Below, in pieces: positions 20,943 to 30,195 of a stretch of DNA of 41,207 nt (positions are counted from its first letter, which is position 1; each line of letters starts with the position of its first letter). The notes beneath the pieces are model-generated. The model saw only the letters and a list, made by a program, of their open reading frames with translations. It was not told the DNA's origin and made no database searches. This DNA is from Bradyrhizobium retamae (GTDB lineage Bacteria; Pseudomonadota; Alphaproteobacteria; Rhizobiales; Xanthobacteraceae). The translations under genes were made by a program, and so were the position numbers. Location of the stretch: positions 1 through 41,207 of the forward strand of contig NZ_LLYA01000180.1 in assembly GCF_001440415.1 (NCBI RefSeq), in the 5' to 3' direction.

Positions 20943-22550
20943 ATGGCACTGACGAAGTCGCACGTCGCAGGACCGACCACGCCTGCGGTACGGGAGATGA
21001 CATTCGGCGATCTCTTGCGCAAGGCGGCTGAAGCCGCGCCCGATCGCCTCGCCCTGATCGCGGGCGTGCCTGACCCGGCGCAGCGGCGGCAATGGACCTA
21101 CGCACAGTTCTATCGCGAAGCCCAGCGCACCGCCCGCGCGCTGCTGTCGCGCTTCAAGCCCGGCGAGCGCATTGCCGTCTGGGCGCAGAACATCCCGGAA
21201 TGGATGATGCTCGAATTCGGTGCCGGCATGGCGGGCATGGTGCTCGTCACCGTCAACCCGGCCTTCCGCGCCCGGGAGGTTGAATATGTGCTGAAGCAGT
21301 CGCGCTCCGCCGGCATCTTCGTGGTCAACGGCTTCCGCGGCAATCCGATGCTGGAGACCGTGCAGGCGGTGGCCCCAAACTGCTCCGAGCTCCGCGAGAT
21401 CATCTGCTTCGACGACTGGAATGACTTCATCACCGCAGGCGACGACGAGGGCATCAAGCTGCCGGCCGTCGGCCCCGACGATCCCGTCATGATCCAGTAT
21501 ACGTCGGGCACGACGGGCTTTCCGAAAGGCGCCCTGCTCCGGCATCGCGGGCTGCTCAACAATGGTGCCGATACCGCCGACCGGATGGGCGTCGACGACG
21601 GCGACGTCTTCGTCACCACGATGCCGTTGTTTCATACCGGCGGCTGCGTCTGCTGCGTGATCGGCGCGGTATCGAAAGCCGCAACCCAGGTGCTGGTCGA
21701 GGCCTTCGAGCCGGGCCTCGTGCTGGAAATGCTCGGGACCTATCGCGGCAACGCCATGCTCGGCGTGCCGACCATGCTGGTTGCGATGCTGGAGCACCCG
21801 ACATTCGCGGCGACCGATCTGTCCTCCGTCAAGGCGATCTGCTCCGGCGGCTCGACAGTGCCGGCCTCGCTGGTGCGGCTCCTGGAGGAAAAGCTCGGCG
21901 CACCCTTTACGATTGTTTTCGGCCAGACGGAATGCTCTCCCGTCGCGGCGCAGACCCGCACCCATGACAGCGTCGAGGACAAGGCCAACACGATCGGCCT
22001 GCCGCTGCCCAATATGGAAACCAAGATCATCGATCCCAACACCGGCAAGACCGTTCCGATCGGCACGATCGGCGAATTCTGCACCCGCGGCTATCACGTC
22101 ATGATCGGTTACTTCGAAATGCCTGATGCGACTGCGGCTGCGATCGATGCCGACGGCTGGCTGCACACCGGCGATCTCTGCGCGATGGACGCACGCGGCT
22201 ACTGCACCGTGGAAGGCCGGCTGAAGGACATGATCATCCGCGGCGGCGAAAACATCTATCCGCGCGAGCTGGAAGAGCTGCTGTTCAAGCATCCCAAGGT
22301 CGGCGATGTCGCCGTCATCGGCCTGCCGCACGAGAAATGGGGCGAAGAGGTCGCAGCCTTCATCCGCCCGGCGCCCGGCGCCGCGATCGACAAGGAAGAA
22401 TTGATCGCCTACATGCGCGCTTCCCTCGCTCCGCACAAGACGCCAAAACACTGGTACGTCGTGGACGCATTCCCGCTAACCGGATCGGGCAAGATCCAGA
22501 AATTCAAGCTGCGGGACGCCTGCACCAAGGGCGAAATGACGGCGATCTAG
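20943..22550 (+). CDS. Acyl-CoA synthetase (AMP-forming, fatty/aromatic acid type)
   Basis: A 535-residue adenylate-forming enzyme that activates a carboxylic acid to its CoA thioester through an acyl-AMP. Visible motifs are the P-loop YTSGTTGFPKG (186-196), GQTECSP (~326), DGWLHTGDL (~403), GRLKDMIIRGGENIYP and the catalytic K517 in GSGKIQK. The sequence is of the FadD/medium-chain class; the acid cannot be told from sequence. GGGGAGG lies 7 nt before the ATG. It stands alone on the plus strand between ku and the convergent PNPOx-type gene. An oxalyl-CoA role near the OFA transporter is conceivable but unsupported. Confidence 0.88.
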   Translation: MALTKSHVAGPTTPAVREMTFGDLLRKAAEAAPDRLALIAGVPDPAQRRQWTYAQFYREAQRTARALLSRFKPGERIAVWAQNIPEWMMLEFGAGMAGMVLVTVNPAFRAREVEYVLKQSRSAGIFVVNGFRGNPMLETVQAVAPNCSELREIICFDDWNDFITAGDDEGIKLPAVGPDDPVMIQYTSGTTGFPKGALLRHRGLLNNGADTADRMGVDDGDVFVTTMPLFHTGGCVCCVIGAVSKAATQVLVEAFEPGLVLEMLGTYRGNAMLGVPTMLVAMLEHPTFAATDLSSVKAICSGGSTVPASLVRLLEEKLGAPFTIVFGQTECSPVAAQTRTHDSVEDKANTIGLPLPNMETKIIDPNTGKTVPIGTIGEFCTRGYHVMIGYFEMPDATAAAIDADGWLHTGDLCAMDARGYCTVEGRLKDMIIRGGENIYPRELEELLFKHPKVGDVAVIGLPHEKWGEEVAAFIRPAPGAAIDKEELIAYMRASLAPHKTPKHWYVVDAFPLTGSGKIQKFKLRDACTKGEMTAI

Positions 22551-22587
22551 GCCAAGAGTGATTTTCGGTGCGGGCTGCAATCACCCC

Positions 22588-23193
22588 CTAACCCTTGAAC
22601 GTCGGTTGCCGCGGGTGGATGCAGTCCTTGAAATCTGCAAAACCCTTCCACGCCGGCTCCGGCGCGTCCTGTCCGGCTTGAGGCACATAGATCGACGGCT
22701 CGATCGATCCCATCGTCGGAATATAGCGCGGACAGTTCGGGAAGATCGCACGCGCCGTCACGCGAACGATGAGCTGCGCGCCGACGGTCTCCGACAGCAG
22801 CGGGTCGCTGTCGCTCACGCTGGCGCTGCCGTTGACACGCAAACGCCGCGGCTTGTCGTGCATGGCGATGAACAGCAGGCCGACATCGGCATTGACGACA
22901 ATGTTGCCGAGACTCTTGAACATGCCATTGCCGTCATAGTCCGGAAATGCGAGCTCGGACGGCCCGGTGATACGCACAAACCCCGGCGCCCCGCCCTTGA
23001 ACGAGCAATCCGGACGGCCTTCGGCATCGGCGGTCGCCAGAAAGAAATAGGGCAGGCCTTCGATGAACTGCTTGTCGTCGGCCGAAAATTCCTTGCGCAT
23101 CAGCTTCTCTTCCAGCCGATCCGAAATCCGGCGGCTGTCGAACCGGTCCTGCAATTGCCTGTTACCTTCGTGATACATGACGCTCTCAGCCAT
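22588..23193 (-). CDS. Pyridoxamine 5'-phosphate oxidase family protein
   Basis: A 201-residue protein with a PNPOx-like split-barrel flavin-binding domain: LPYFFLATADAEGRPDCSFKGG (~47-69), LAFPDYDGNGMFKSLGNI, LLFIAMHDKPRRLRVNGSA and the C-terminal PNCPRYIP. It is not PdxH. Such proteins bind FMN, F420 or haem, and the substrate is unknown. The ATG at 23193 has GGAGGA about 10 nt upstream. It lies 288 bp downstream of fdsA on the same strand, so a shared transcript is possible but uncertain. Confidence 0.82.
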   Translation of the reverse strand: MAESVMYHEGNRQLQDRFDSRRISDRLEEKLMRKEFSADDKQFIEGLPYFFLATADAEGRPDCSFKGGAPGFVRITGPSELAFPDYDGNGMFKSLGNIVVNADVGLLFIAMHDKPRRLRVNGSASVSDSDPLLSETVGAQLIVRVTARAIFPNCPRYIPTMGSIEPSIYVPQAGQDAPEPAWKGFADFKDCIHPRQPTFKG

Positions 23194-23481
23194 GGCGTTG
23201 CGTCCTCCTGCTCTGGATCACCTTGGACATACGAAGCGGCCCGGGTCAGATCACGGGGAAGCATATCACTTACCGATGACGAAGGTGAATGCCATTGCGC
23301 GCTGGGTGCGCCGCAGGACGCGAGCGCGGCACGAGCCGGGGTGCAGCGGCAGTTTCGCGTAGTAGTATAGCCCGGCGACATCCGGGACCTTATCAACACT
23401 GCCCCCGGATATCGCAGAGTTTGTCATCGGGCGCGCGTTCCCGCGACCCGGTGGCTCATTCGAGCTGAATGTTGGGAGCTC
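23194..23481. other. Intergenic spacer between fdsA and the PNPOx-type gene
   Basis: 288 bp with no recognised gene, RNA or terminator. A 53-codon minus-strand open frame (23266-23427) lacks a Shine-Dalgarno and any family resemblance. No fdsD-like small subunit gene is seen here, where the classical fds operons carry one. Confidence 0.6.
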
Positions 23482-26247
23482 CTACTCCGCCGCAGACTGT
23501 AGCGCCAGCTTTTCGGCGCGCACGGCGCAGAACTTGAACTCGGGGATCTTGCCGAACGGATCAAGCGCTGGGTTGGTCAGCAAGTTCGCCGCCGCCTCCG
23601 CGTAGCAGAACGGCATGAAGATCATGTTCTCCGGCACGTCGCGGTCGGAGCGTACCTTGACCTCGACGGCACCGCGGCGGGTCATCAGCCGGATGAAATC
23701 ACCGGGCCAGACGCTGAGCTTGCGCATATCCTTCGGCGACATGAACGCCACCGCCTCGGGTTCTAGCTGATCGAGCACGGACGCGCGGCGGGTCATCGAG
23801 CCGGTGTGCCAGTGCTCGAGCACACGCCCGGTCGAGAGCACCATCGGATATTCGGCGTCGGGCACCTCGTCCGGCGCGATCACCTTGGCCGGGACGATCT
23901 TGCCGCGGCCGCTCGCGGTCGGGAAACCCGTGGTGAAAATGATCTCGTTGCCGGGTTTGTTCGGATCGTCGACCGGATAGGTCACCGCACCCTCGCGCAC
24001 CAGCCGCTCCCAAGTGATGTTCTTCAGCGACGGCATCACCTGTGTCATTTCGGTGAAGACGTCGGCGGGGCCGTCGTAGCTCCACGGCAGCCCCATGCGC
24101 TTGCCGATCTCCTGGATGATCCAGAGATCCTGCCGCGCATCGCCCGGTGGACGGATCACTTCGCGCGCAAGCTGCACGCGGCGGTCGGTATTGGTGAAGG
24201 TGCCGCTCTTTTCGGCAAACGCAGACGCCGGCAGGATTACGTCAGCGTGGAACGCGGTTTCAGTGACGAAGAGATCCTGCACCACCAGATGGTCGAGCTT
24301 GGCCAGCGCCTCGCGCGCGTGCTGCAGATCGGGATCCGACATCGCGGGGTTTTCACCCTCGATATACATGCCGTTGATCTGGCCAGCATGGATCGCATTC
24401 ATGATCTCGACCACGGTGAGGCCGCGCACAGGGTCGAGGTCCTGATCCCAGAGCTTCTCGAAAGGCTCGCGCAGATCGGTGCGTCCGACCGGCTGATAAT
24501 CCGGCAGGAACATCGGGATCAAACCGGCGTCGGAAGCGCCCTGCACGTTGTTCTGGCCGCGCAGCGGATGCAGCCCGGTGCCGGGACGGCCGACCTGGCC
24601 CGTCGTCAGCGCTAGCGCGATCAGGCAGCGCGCATTGTCGGTGCCATGGATGTGCTGGCTGATGCCCATGCCCCAGAAGATGATCGAGGCCTGCGAGCGC
24701 GCGTATGTTCGCGCCACTTCCTTCAGCGTCTCGGCAGGGATACCGCAGATCGCTTCCATCTTCTCCGGCGGGAATTCCTTGATACGCTCGGCGAGCTCGT
24801 CAAAGCCTTCGGTATAGCCGGCGACATATTGCTGGTCGGTTAGCCCTTCGGTGATGATGGTGTGAAGCATTGCGTTCAGCATGGCGACGTCACTGCCGGG
24901 CTTGAAGGCGAGATGCTTCCAGGCATGGCGCGACAGCGCCTGCCGGCGCGGATCCATCACGATCAGCTTGGCGCCGCGCTTGGCCGCGTTCTTGAGATAA
25001 GTCGCAGCAACCGGATGATTGATCGTCGGATTGGCGCCGATCACGATGATGACCTCGGCATCCATCGCCGCCGCAAACGGCGCCGACACAGCACCTGAAT
25101 TCAACCCTTCCATCAGCGCCGCGACCGACGAGGCGTGACAGAGCCGCGTGCAGTGGTCGACATTGTTGGAGCCAAAACCGGTGCGCACCAGCTTCTGGAA
25201 CAGATACGCCTCTTCGTTCGAACCCTTGGCGGAGCCGAAGCCGGCGAGCGCCTTGACGCCCTTCTCGTCGCGAACCTTGACGAGGCCTTTTGCGGCAATA
25301 TCCAGCGCCTCTTCCCACGAAGCTTCGCGGAAATGCGTGAACGGGTTGGCCGGATCGACCTGGTCGTTGGCATCCTTTTTCGCGTTCGGCAGCCGCACCA
25401 GCGGCTTTGTCAGCCGATGCGGGTGGTGGATGTAGTCGAAGCCGAAGCGGCCCTTGACGCAGAGCCGGTTGTGGTTGGCCGGGCCGTCGCGGCCCTCGGC
25501 GTAAATAACCTTCTCGTCCTTGACCTGATAGGTGACCTGACAGCCGACGCCACAGAACGGGCAAAGCGAATCGACTTTCTTGTCAGCGTAAGTGACGCGG
25601 GTCTGGTTCTCGTCCAGCATCACCGACGGCATCAAGGCACCGGTCGGGCAGGCCTGCACGCACTCGCCGCAGGCGACGCAGGTCGATTCACCCATGGGGT
25701 CGTCGAAGTCGAACACGATCTTGGCGCCGGCATTGCGATAGGCCATGCCGATGACGTCGTTGACCTGGACCTCGCGGCAGGCACGCACGCACAGGCCGCA
25801 CTGGATGCAGGCATCGAGATTGACGCTCATCGCGGGATGGCTGGTATCGCCCCGCCACCGCTCGGCCGCCGGGAAACGGCTCTCGGTCACCTCGACCTTT
25901 TCGGCCCAGTGCCAGAATTTCGAATCTGGATCGTGCGAGGTCTCGCGCGCCGGCTGGTCGGCGACCAGCAATTCCATCACCATCTTCTGCGCGGCCACGG
26001 CGCGGGCGCTTTCGGTCTTCACCTTCATGCCGACGCTCGGCGTGCGCTTGCAGGACGCCGCCAGCACGCGCTCGCCCTCGATCTCGACCATGCAGGCGCG
26101 GCAATTTCCGTCAGGCCGGTAGTCCGGCTCCGGCGAATAGCAGAGGTGCGGGATTTCCTTCTGGTGGCGTTTTGCCACCTGCCAGATGGTCTCGCCCGCG
26201 CTGGCCTCGACCTGTTGGCCGTCGAGTTCGAACTTGATCTTGGTCAT
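23482..26247 (-). CDS. fdsA: NAD-dependent formate dehydrogenase, alpha (Mo/W-bis-MGD) subunit
   Basis: A 921-residue catalytic subunit that oxidises formate to CO2. The N-terminal [2Fe-2S] domain has C36, C49, C52 and C66. Two ferredoxin-like [4Fe-4S] motifs follow (CIQCGLCVRAC at 147-157, CVACGECVQAC at 190-200), then the FDH [4Fe-4S] motif CPFCGVGC (229-236). The metal ligand is C370 with H371 in RLCHASS, so this is a Cys and not a selenocysteine enzyme. The C-terminal molydopterin-dinucleotide-binding domain begins near 790. No cysteine occurs between 67 and 146, where NuoG has its His-Cys3 cluster. The ATG overlaps the beta-subunit stop by 4 nt. Electrons pass to the NuoF-like subunit and NAD. 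Confidence 0.94.
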   Translation of the reverse strand: MTKIKFELDGQQVEASAGETIWQVAKRHQKEIPHLCYSPEPDYRPDGNCRACMVEIEGERVLAASCKRTPSVGMKVKTESARAVAAQKMVMELLVADQPARETSHDPDSKFWHWAEKVEVTESRFPAAERWRGDTSHPAMSVNLDACIQCGLCVRACREVQVNDVIGMAYRNAGAKIVFDFDDPMGESTCVACGECVQACPTGALMPSVMLDENQTRVTYADKKVDSLCPFCGVGCQVTYQVKDEKVIYAEGRDGPANHNRLCVKGRFGFDYIHHPHRLTKPLVRLPNAKKDANDQVDPANPFTHFREASWEEALDIAAKGLVKVRDEKGVKALAGFGSAKGSNEEAYLFQKLVRTGFGSNNVDHCTRLCHASSVAALMEGLNSGAVSAPFAAAMDAEVIIVIGANPTINHPVAATYLKNAAKRGAKLIVMDPRRQALSRHAWKHLAFKPGSDVAMLNAMLHTIITEGLTDQQYVAGYTEGFDELAERIKEFPPEKMEAICGIPAETLKEVARTYARSQASIIFWGMGISQHIHGTDNARCLIALALTTGQVGRPGTGLHPLRGQNNVQGASDAGLIPMFLPDYQPVGRTDLREPFEKLWDQDLDPVRGLTVVEIMNAIHAGQINGMYIEGENPAMSDPDLQHAREALAKLDHLVVQDLFVTETAFHADVILPASAFAEKSGTFTNTDRRVQLAREVIRPPGDARQDLWIIQEIGKRMGLPWSYDGPADVFTEMTQVMPSLKNITWERLVREGAVTYPVDDPNKPGNEIIFTTGFPTASGRGKIVPAKVIAPDEVPDAEYPMVLSTGRVLEHWHTGSMTRRASVLDQLEPEAVAFMSPKDMRKLSVWPGDFIRLMTRRGAVEVKVRSDRDVPENMIFMPFCYAEAAANLLTNPALDPFGKIPEFKFCAVRAEKLALQSAAE

Positions 26248-27962
26248 TCCGCGGCCTCTTTCGGCACGAATTCTTCCGGAAAATATTTAATCACTGACGT
26301 CAGCGGGTTCGAGGCGGCTTGTCCAAGCCCGCAGATCGAGGCGTCGCGCATGGCCTGGCTCAATTGGTCCAGCAATTCGCGGTTCCAGACCGGCTGCTGC
26401 ATCAAGAGCGCCGCCTTCTGGGTTCCGACACGGCACGGCGTGCACTGGCCGCAGCTTTCATCCTCGAAAAATTTCATCAGGTTCAACGCCGCGCCCTTCA
26501 CACTGTCCTGCTCGGACAGGATGACGACAGCGGCGGAGCCGATGAAGCAGCCGTATTTTTCCAGTGTGCCGAAATCGAGCGGGATGTTGTCCATCGATGC
26601 CGGCAGGATGCCGCCCGATGCGCCGCCCGGCAGATAGGCGTGGAAGGTGTGGCCGTCGGCCATGCCGCCGCAGAACTCATCGATCAGTTCGCGCACGGTA
26701 ACGCCGGCCGGCGCCAGCTTCATGCCGGGATTTTTCACGCGGCCCGAGACCGAATAGCTGCGCAGGCCGTGACGGTCGTTGCGGCCATGGCTCTTCCACC
26801 AGTCGGCGCCCTTCTCGACGATGTCGCGCACCCACCACAGCGTCTCGATATTGTTGATCAGCGTCGGCAGGCCGAACAGGCCGACCTGGAACGGGTAAGG
26901 CGGCTTGTGCCTGGGCAGACCACGCTTGCCCTCGATCGATTCGAGCAGTGAAGATTCCTCGCCGCAGATGTAGGCGCCGGCACCGCGGCGCATATGCAGC
27001 ACGGGACCACCGGGCGGAAATTTTGCGATTTCACGCGTGAGGATTTCGCGCGACGCCGGATATTCGTCGCGCAGATAGATATAGACGTCGGTCGCTTCAA
27101 CGATATGCGCGCCGATCAGCATGCCCTCGATGAAGCGATGCGGATCGGTTTCGAGATAGAAGCGGTCCTTGAACGTGCCGGGTTCGCCCTCGTCGCCGTT
27201 GATCGCCATCAGCCGCGGGCCGGGCTCACCCAGAACCGCGCGCCATTTGCGCCCGGTCGGAAAGCCCGCGCCGCCGAGCCCGCGCAGCGAAGCGTCGTCG
27301 AGCGCCTTCAGCAGATCGTCCCTGCTCAGTTCGCCCGAGCGCAGGCGATTGAGCAGCTTGTAGCCGCCGCCTGCGACGTAGGCGTCATAGCCGGTATATT
27401 TGGGCAGATGCGCGTGAGTGTCGCCGGCCTTGGCGGCGGCCAGCACATTCGTCACCGTGGCATGATCGACGAAGTGATGGCCGACTTCGGCGGCGGGCGC
27501 GGTGTCGCAGCGGCCAACGCAGGGCGCGCGCACCACGCGGATGCCGGGGCCGGCACTGTCCTGCAATTCGCTTAGCAGCTTCTCCGCGCCCATCATGGCG
27601 CAGGTCAGCGAATCGCAGACGCGTATGGTCAGCGGCGCGATATCGGGCGCGCCCTCCTTCACCACGTCGAAATGCGCGTAGAAGGTCGCGGTCTCGAACA
27701 CTTCGGCAAACGACAGCTTCATCTCGTCGGCAAGCGCCGCCAGATGCGCCGCCGAGATCTGGTGATACTTGTCCTGGATGAGGTGCAGATGCTCGATCAG
27801 CAGGTCGCGGCGGCGCGGCCGGTCGCCGAGCAGGAGCTCGATCTCATGGGCGGCGGTGGGGTCGACCTGGCGGCCCTTCGGCGTCGCCTTGGCCCGCTTC
27901 CGTCCCGCGCCCGGATGATCGAACGAGCGGACTTTTTGTAGGTCGTGTACGTCGTGATCCAT
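26244..27962 (-). CDS. fdsB: Formate dehydrogenase beta subunit, NuoE-NuoF fusion
   Basis: A 572-residue protein joining two diaphorase modules. Residues ~35-185 are a NuoE/FdsG-like thioredoxin fold with [2Fe-2S] ligands C116, C121, C148 and C152. Residues ~195-560 are NuoF-like, with the glycine-rich FMN/NAD region GLGGAGFPTGRKW (~228-240), NGDEGEPGTFKDR (255-267) and [4Fe-4S] ligands C504, C507, C510 and C544. This fusion matches the two-subunit FDH1 type of Methylobacterium and explains the lack of a separate fdsG. It passes electrons from FdsA to NAD+. It is first of the two-gene fds unit; its ATG has only a weak Shine-Dalgarno. Confidence 0.93.
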   Translation of the reverse strand: MDHDVHDLQKVRSFDHPGAGRKRAKATPKGRQVDPTAAHEIELLLGDRPRRRDLLIEHLHLIQDKYHQISAAHLAALADEMKLSFAEVFETATFYAHFDVVKEGAPDIAPLTIRVCDSLTCAMMGAEKLLSELQDSAGPGIRVVRAPCVGRCDTAPAAEVGHHFVDHATVTNVLAAAKAGDTHAHLPKYTGYDAYVAGGGYKLLNRLRSGELSRDDLLKALDDASLRGLGGAGFPTGRKWRAVLGEPGPRLMAINGDEGEPGTFKDRFYLETDPHRFIEGMLIGAHIVEATDVYIYLRDEYPASREILTREIAKFPPGGPVLHMRRGAGAYICGEESSLLESIEGKRGLPRHKPPYPFQVGLFGLPTLINNIETLWWVRDIVEKGADWWKSHGRNDRHGLRSYSVSGRVKNPGMKLAPAGVTVRELIDEFCGGMADGHTFHAYLPGGASGGILPASMDNIPLDFGTLEKYGCFIGSAAVVILSEQDSVKGAALNLMKFFEDESCGQCTPCRVGTQKAALLMQQPVWNRELLDQLSQAMRDASICGLGQAASNPLTSVIKYFPEEFVPKEAAE

Positions 27963-28008
27963 CGAAACGTCTCGTTCCTGCCAGTCTGCCAGCCAACTCT
28001 AGTCAGTG

Positions 28009-28023
28009 GCATGCCAGATGCCA
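28009..28023 (-). promoter_or_regulatory. Candidate sigma-54 promoter for fdsBA
   Basis: On the minus strand TGGCAT-N5-ATGC keeps GG-N10-GC and has two mismatches to TGGCAC-N5-TTGC. The implied start near 27997 leaves a ~35-nt leader to the fdsB ATG. It overlaps the palindrome TGGCATGCCA, so it could instead be an operator. The rest of the 320-bp gap 27963-28282 holds only the hairpin at 28245-28274. Confidence 0.35.
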
Positions 28024-28244
28024 AGAGATTTATCAGATATTTAGGGCAACACAGGCCGCGAGCTTTCGATCCTTCCGCGCCTGGAACAACTGCGCTTGCT
28101 TTGCCTGACCACTGAATGAGAACGCGAATTTGGTCAGGAGATCAATAAAGCCGTCTCATGCTGCGATTGCGAATGCGCATTGATCTGGATTTCCGATTAC
28201 TCGATTTGAATTCGACATCGCGCCTGAGCCATCGCATCTGAAAT

Positions 28245-28274
28245 GCCGTCGCGGAACGCTCGCCCCGCGACGGC
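28245..28274 (-). terminator. Terminator-like hairpin after the OFA transporter
   Basis: GCCGTCGCGG and CCGCGACGGC form a perfect 10-bp GC-rich stem with a 10-nt loop, 9 nt past the transporter stop. Only a short ATTTC follows, so termination may be partial or need Rho. It separates transporter and fds transcription. Confidence 0.5.
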
Positions 28275-28282
28275 CAGAAGAG

Positions 28283-29935
28283 TCAGAGGATCTTGACGGC
28301 GCTTTCCAGCGTCTTCCAGACGCCCCAGGCGAGCGGGATGCCGACGAACGCCCAGAACATCGCAGCCTTGGCGTCGAGCCCACCGAACCCGATGCCGTAG
28401 GATCCAGACGGCCGCGAGCTACCCGCGCTCGCCGTCGCTGCCTGCAGCTTGGCAACCTCGGCGTCGCTCATGTGCCACTTCGCGTCGACCGGCTTGATCA
28501 GGTAGTTGCAGATCAGGCCCGCGATCAGCATCGCGCACAGGATGTACATCGTCGTATTGTAGAGCTGGTCGCGCGGCACGCCGGCGGCAAGCTGGAACTC
28601 GCGGATGTAGTTCACGACTACGGGACCGATGATACCCGCGGTCGACCACGCCGTCAGCAGACGGCCATGGATGGCGCCGACGAACTGTGTGCCGAACATG
28701 TCGGCGAGATAGGCCGGCACGGTGGCGAAGCCGCCGCCGTACATCGACAGGATGATGCCGAAGCCGAGCACGAACAGAAGTTTTGAGCCCATCGCCGCGA
28801 ATGTCGGCGCCAGCGCATAGAGCACGATGCCCAGGATGAAGAACGTATAATAGGTGTTCTTGCGGCCCATCTTGTCCGACAGCGAGGCCCAGAAGAACCG
28901 GCCGCCGATATTGAACAACGAGAGCAGCCCGGCGAAGCCGGCCGCAATCCCTGCAATGGTCGCCTTCTGCGTGGCGTCAAGCTGGTTGAAGCCGACGTCG
29001 GGCAATCCGATCAGCTTGCCGGCGAAGATTTCCTGCAGCATCGGCGAAGCCATGCCGATCACGCCGATGCCGGCGGACACGTTGAGGCACAGCACCCACC
29101 AGATCAGCCAGAACTGCGGTGTCTTGTGCGCGTCCTTCAGGTGGACGTGGTTCTGCGAAATCATCGCATTGGCTTTCGCCGTCGGCGTCCAACCCTCGGG
29201 CCGCCAGCCCGCCGGCGGAATACGATAGCGGAAGGCGCCGATCATCATGAACACGAAATAGATCGCGCCCATCGCGATGAAAGTTTCCCAGGCGCCGACC
29301 GAGGTCGGCGACTTGAAATGGTTCATCAACAGGTTCGCCAGCGGCGCGCCGATCATGGCGCCGCCGCCAAAACCCATGATGGCCATGCCGGTCGCCATGC
29401 CGCGGCGGTCCGGAAACCATTTCACCAGCGTCGACACCGGCGAGATGTAGCCGAGGCCGAGTCCGATGCCGCCGATGACGCCGCTTCCTAGCCACAACAG
29501 CCACAGTTGATGGGTGATGATGCCGATCGCGCCGAGCACGAGACCACCGCACCAGCACAGCGCCGACACAAAACCCGCCTTGCGCGGTCCGACGCGCTCC
29601 AGCCAGCCGCCCCAGATCGCGGCGGAGACGCCGAGCAACACGAAGAACAGCGTGTACATCCAGCCCATGCTGGCGACTTTCCAGTCGCAGGTGGTGGTGA
29701 ACAATTCCTGCACCAGCGTCATGTCGGGGCAGGCCTTCGGCGCGGTCACGCCGATCGCGCGCGACAGCGGCAGCCAGAATACGCTGAAGCCATAGGCCAT
29801 GCCGATGCACAGGTGAATGCAGAGTGCGGCCGGCGGCACCAGCCAGCGATTGAAGCCGGCGGTCGCAACCGTTCGCTCCTTGTCGAGAATCCCGAGCGCA
29901 CCCGATGGTGCGAGCGTGGCATCGGCTGTCGTCAT
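28283..29935 (-). CDS. OFA-family major facilitator transporter (oxalate/formate antiporter-like)
   Basis: A 550-residue inner-membrane MFS protein with about 12 hydrophobic segments plus a last one near the C-terminus (~527-543). OFA features include the start LVPPAALCIHLCIGMAYGFSVFW, the WGGWLERVGPRKAG loop between helices 2 and 3 and GLGLGYISPVSTLVKWFPDRRGMATG. A periplasmic insert (~60-85) carries two cysteines. The ATG at 29935 has GGAG 9 nt upstream; ATG 30106 would add 57 unlikely residues. Family members exchange oxalate, formate or other monocarboxylates. Placement between fdsBA and a two-component system favours formate or oxalate, as inference. Confidence 0.88.
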   Translation of the reverse strand: MTTADATLAPSGALGILDKERTVATAGFNRWLVPPAALCIHLCIGMAYGFSVFWLPLSRAIGVTAPKACPDMTLVQELFTTTCDWKVASMGWMYTLFFVLLGVSAAIWGGWLERVGPRKAGFVSALCWCGGLVLGAIGIITHQLWLLWLGSGVIGGIGLGLGYISPVSTLVKWFPDRRGMATGMAIMGFGGGAMIGAPLANLLMNHFKSPTSVGAWETFIAMGAIYFVFMMIGAFRYRIPPAGWRPEGWTPTAKANAMISQNHVHLKDAHKTPQFWLIWWVLCLNVSAGIGVIGMASPMLQEIFAGKLIGLPDVGFNQLDATQKATIAGIAAGFAGLLSLFNIGGRFFWASLSDKMGRKNTYYTFFILGIVLYALAPTFAAMGSKLLFVLGFGIILSMYGGGFATVPAYLADMFGTQFVGAIHGRLLTAWSTAGIIGPVVVNYIREFQLAAGVPRDQLYNTTMYILCAMLIAGLICNYLIKPVDAKWHMSDAEVAKLQAATASAGSSRPSGSYGIGFGGLDAKAAMFWAFVGIPLAWGVWKTLESAVKIL

Positions 29936-30024
29936 AGGCGTATTCTCCAGGTTCGCGGCCTTACCGGGCACGATTGTTGAGAGGTTGGGGTGTTGGATAG
30001 GGAGCCGCGCAGCGCCGACCGTAT

Positions 30025-30047
30025 GCGCGGACGTGCGATGTCCGCGC
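30025..30047 (-). promoter_or_regulatory. Hairpin in the transporter mRNA leader
   Basis: GCGCGGAC and GTCCGCGC form a perfect 8-bp stem with a 7-nt loop, about halfway between the predicted start (~30184) and the ATG at 29935. It could affect mRNA stability or translation. No riboswitch class is recognised. Confidence 0.4.
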
Positions 30048-30195
30048 GACAGATCGGAGTTCAAGTCGAAGCAAAATCGCTTTGAGGTTCGGCATGGGCA
30101 CGTCATGAAGACGGCAAGCGCGCGCAGTCGCCCAGCTTGCGACCGAATATCCGATCATCGCGCCCTCCCCACTCCAACCCTTGAGTGAGAGGTCA

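Noticed and set aside
20943..22550. Oxalyl-CoA synthetase feeding an oxalate route
   Set aside because: Nothing in the motifs fixes the acid, and no formyl-CoA transferase or oxalyl-CoA decarboxylase is in the window.
23266..23427. 53-codon minus-strand open frame after fdsA, considered as an fdsD-like subunit
   Set aside because: No Shine-Dalgarno and no similarity to FdsD; probably chance.
29936..30106. 57-residue N-terminal extension of the OFA transporter from ATG 30106
   Set aside because: Arg/Cys/Ser-rich sequence unlike the family, while ATG 29935 has a Shine-Dalgarno and gives the normal OFA start. It is kept only as a minor possibility.
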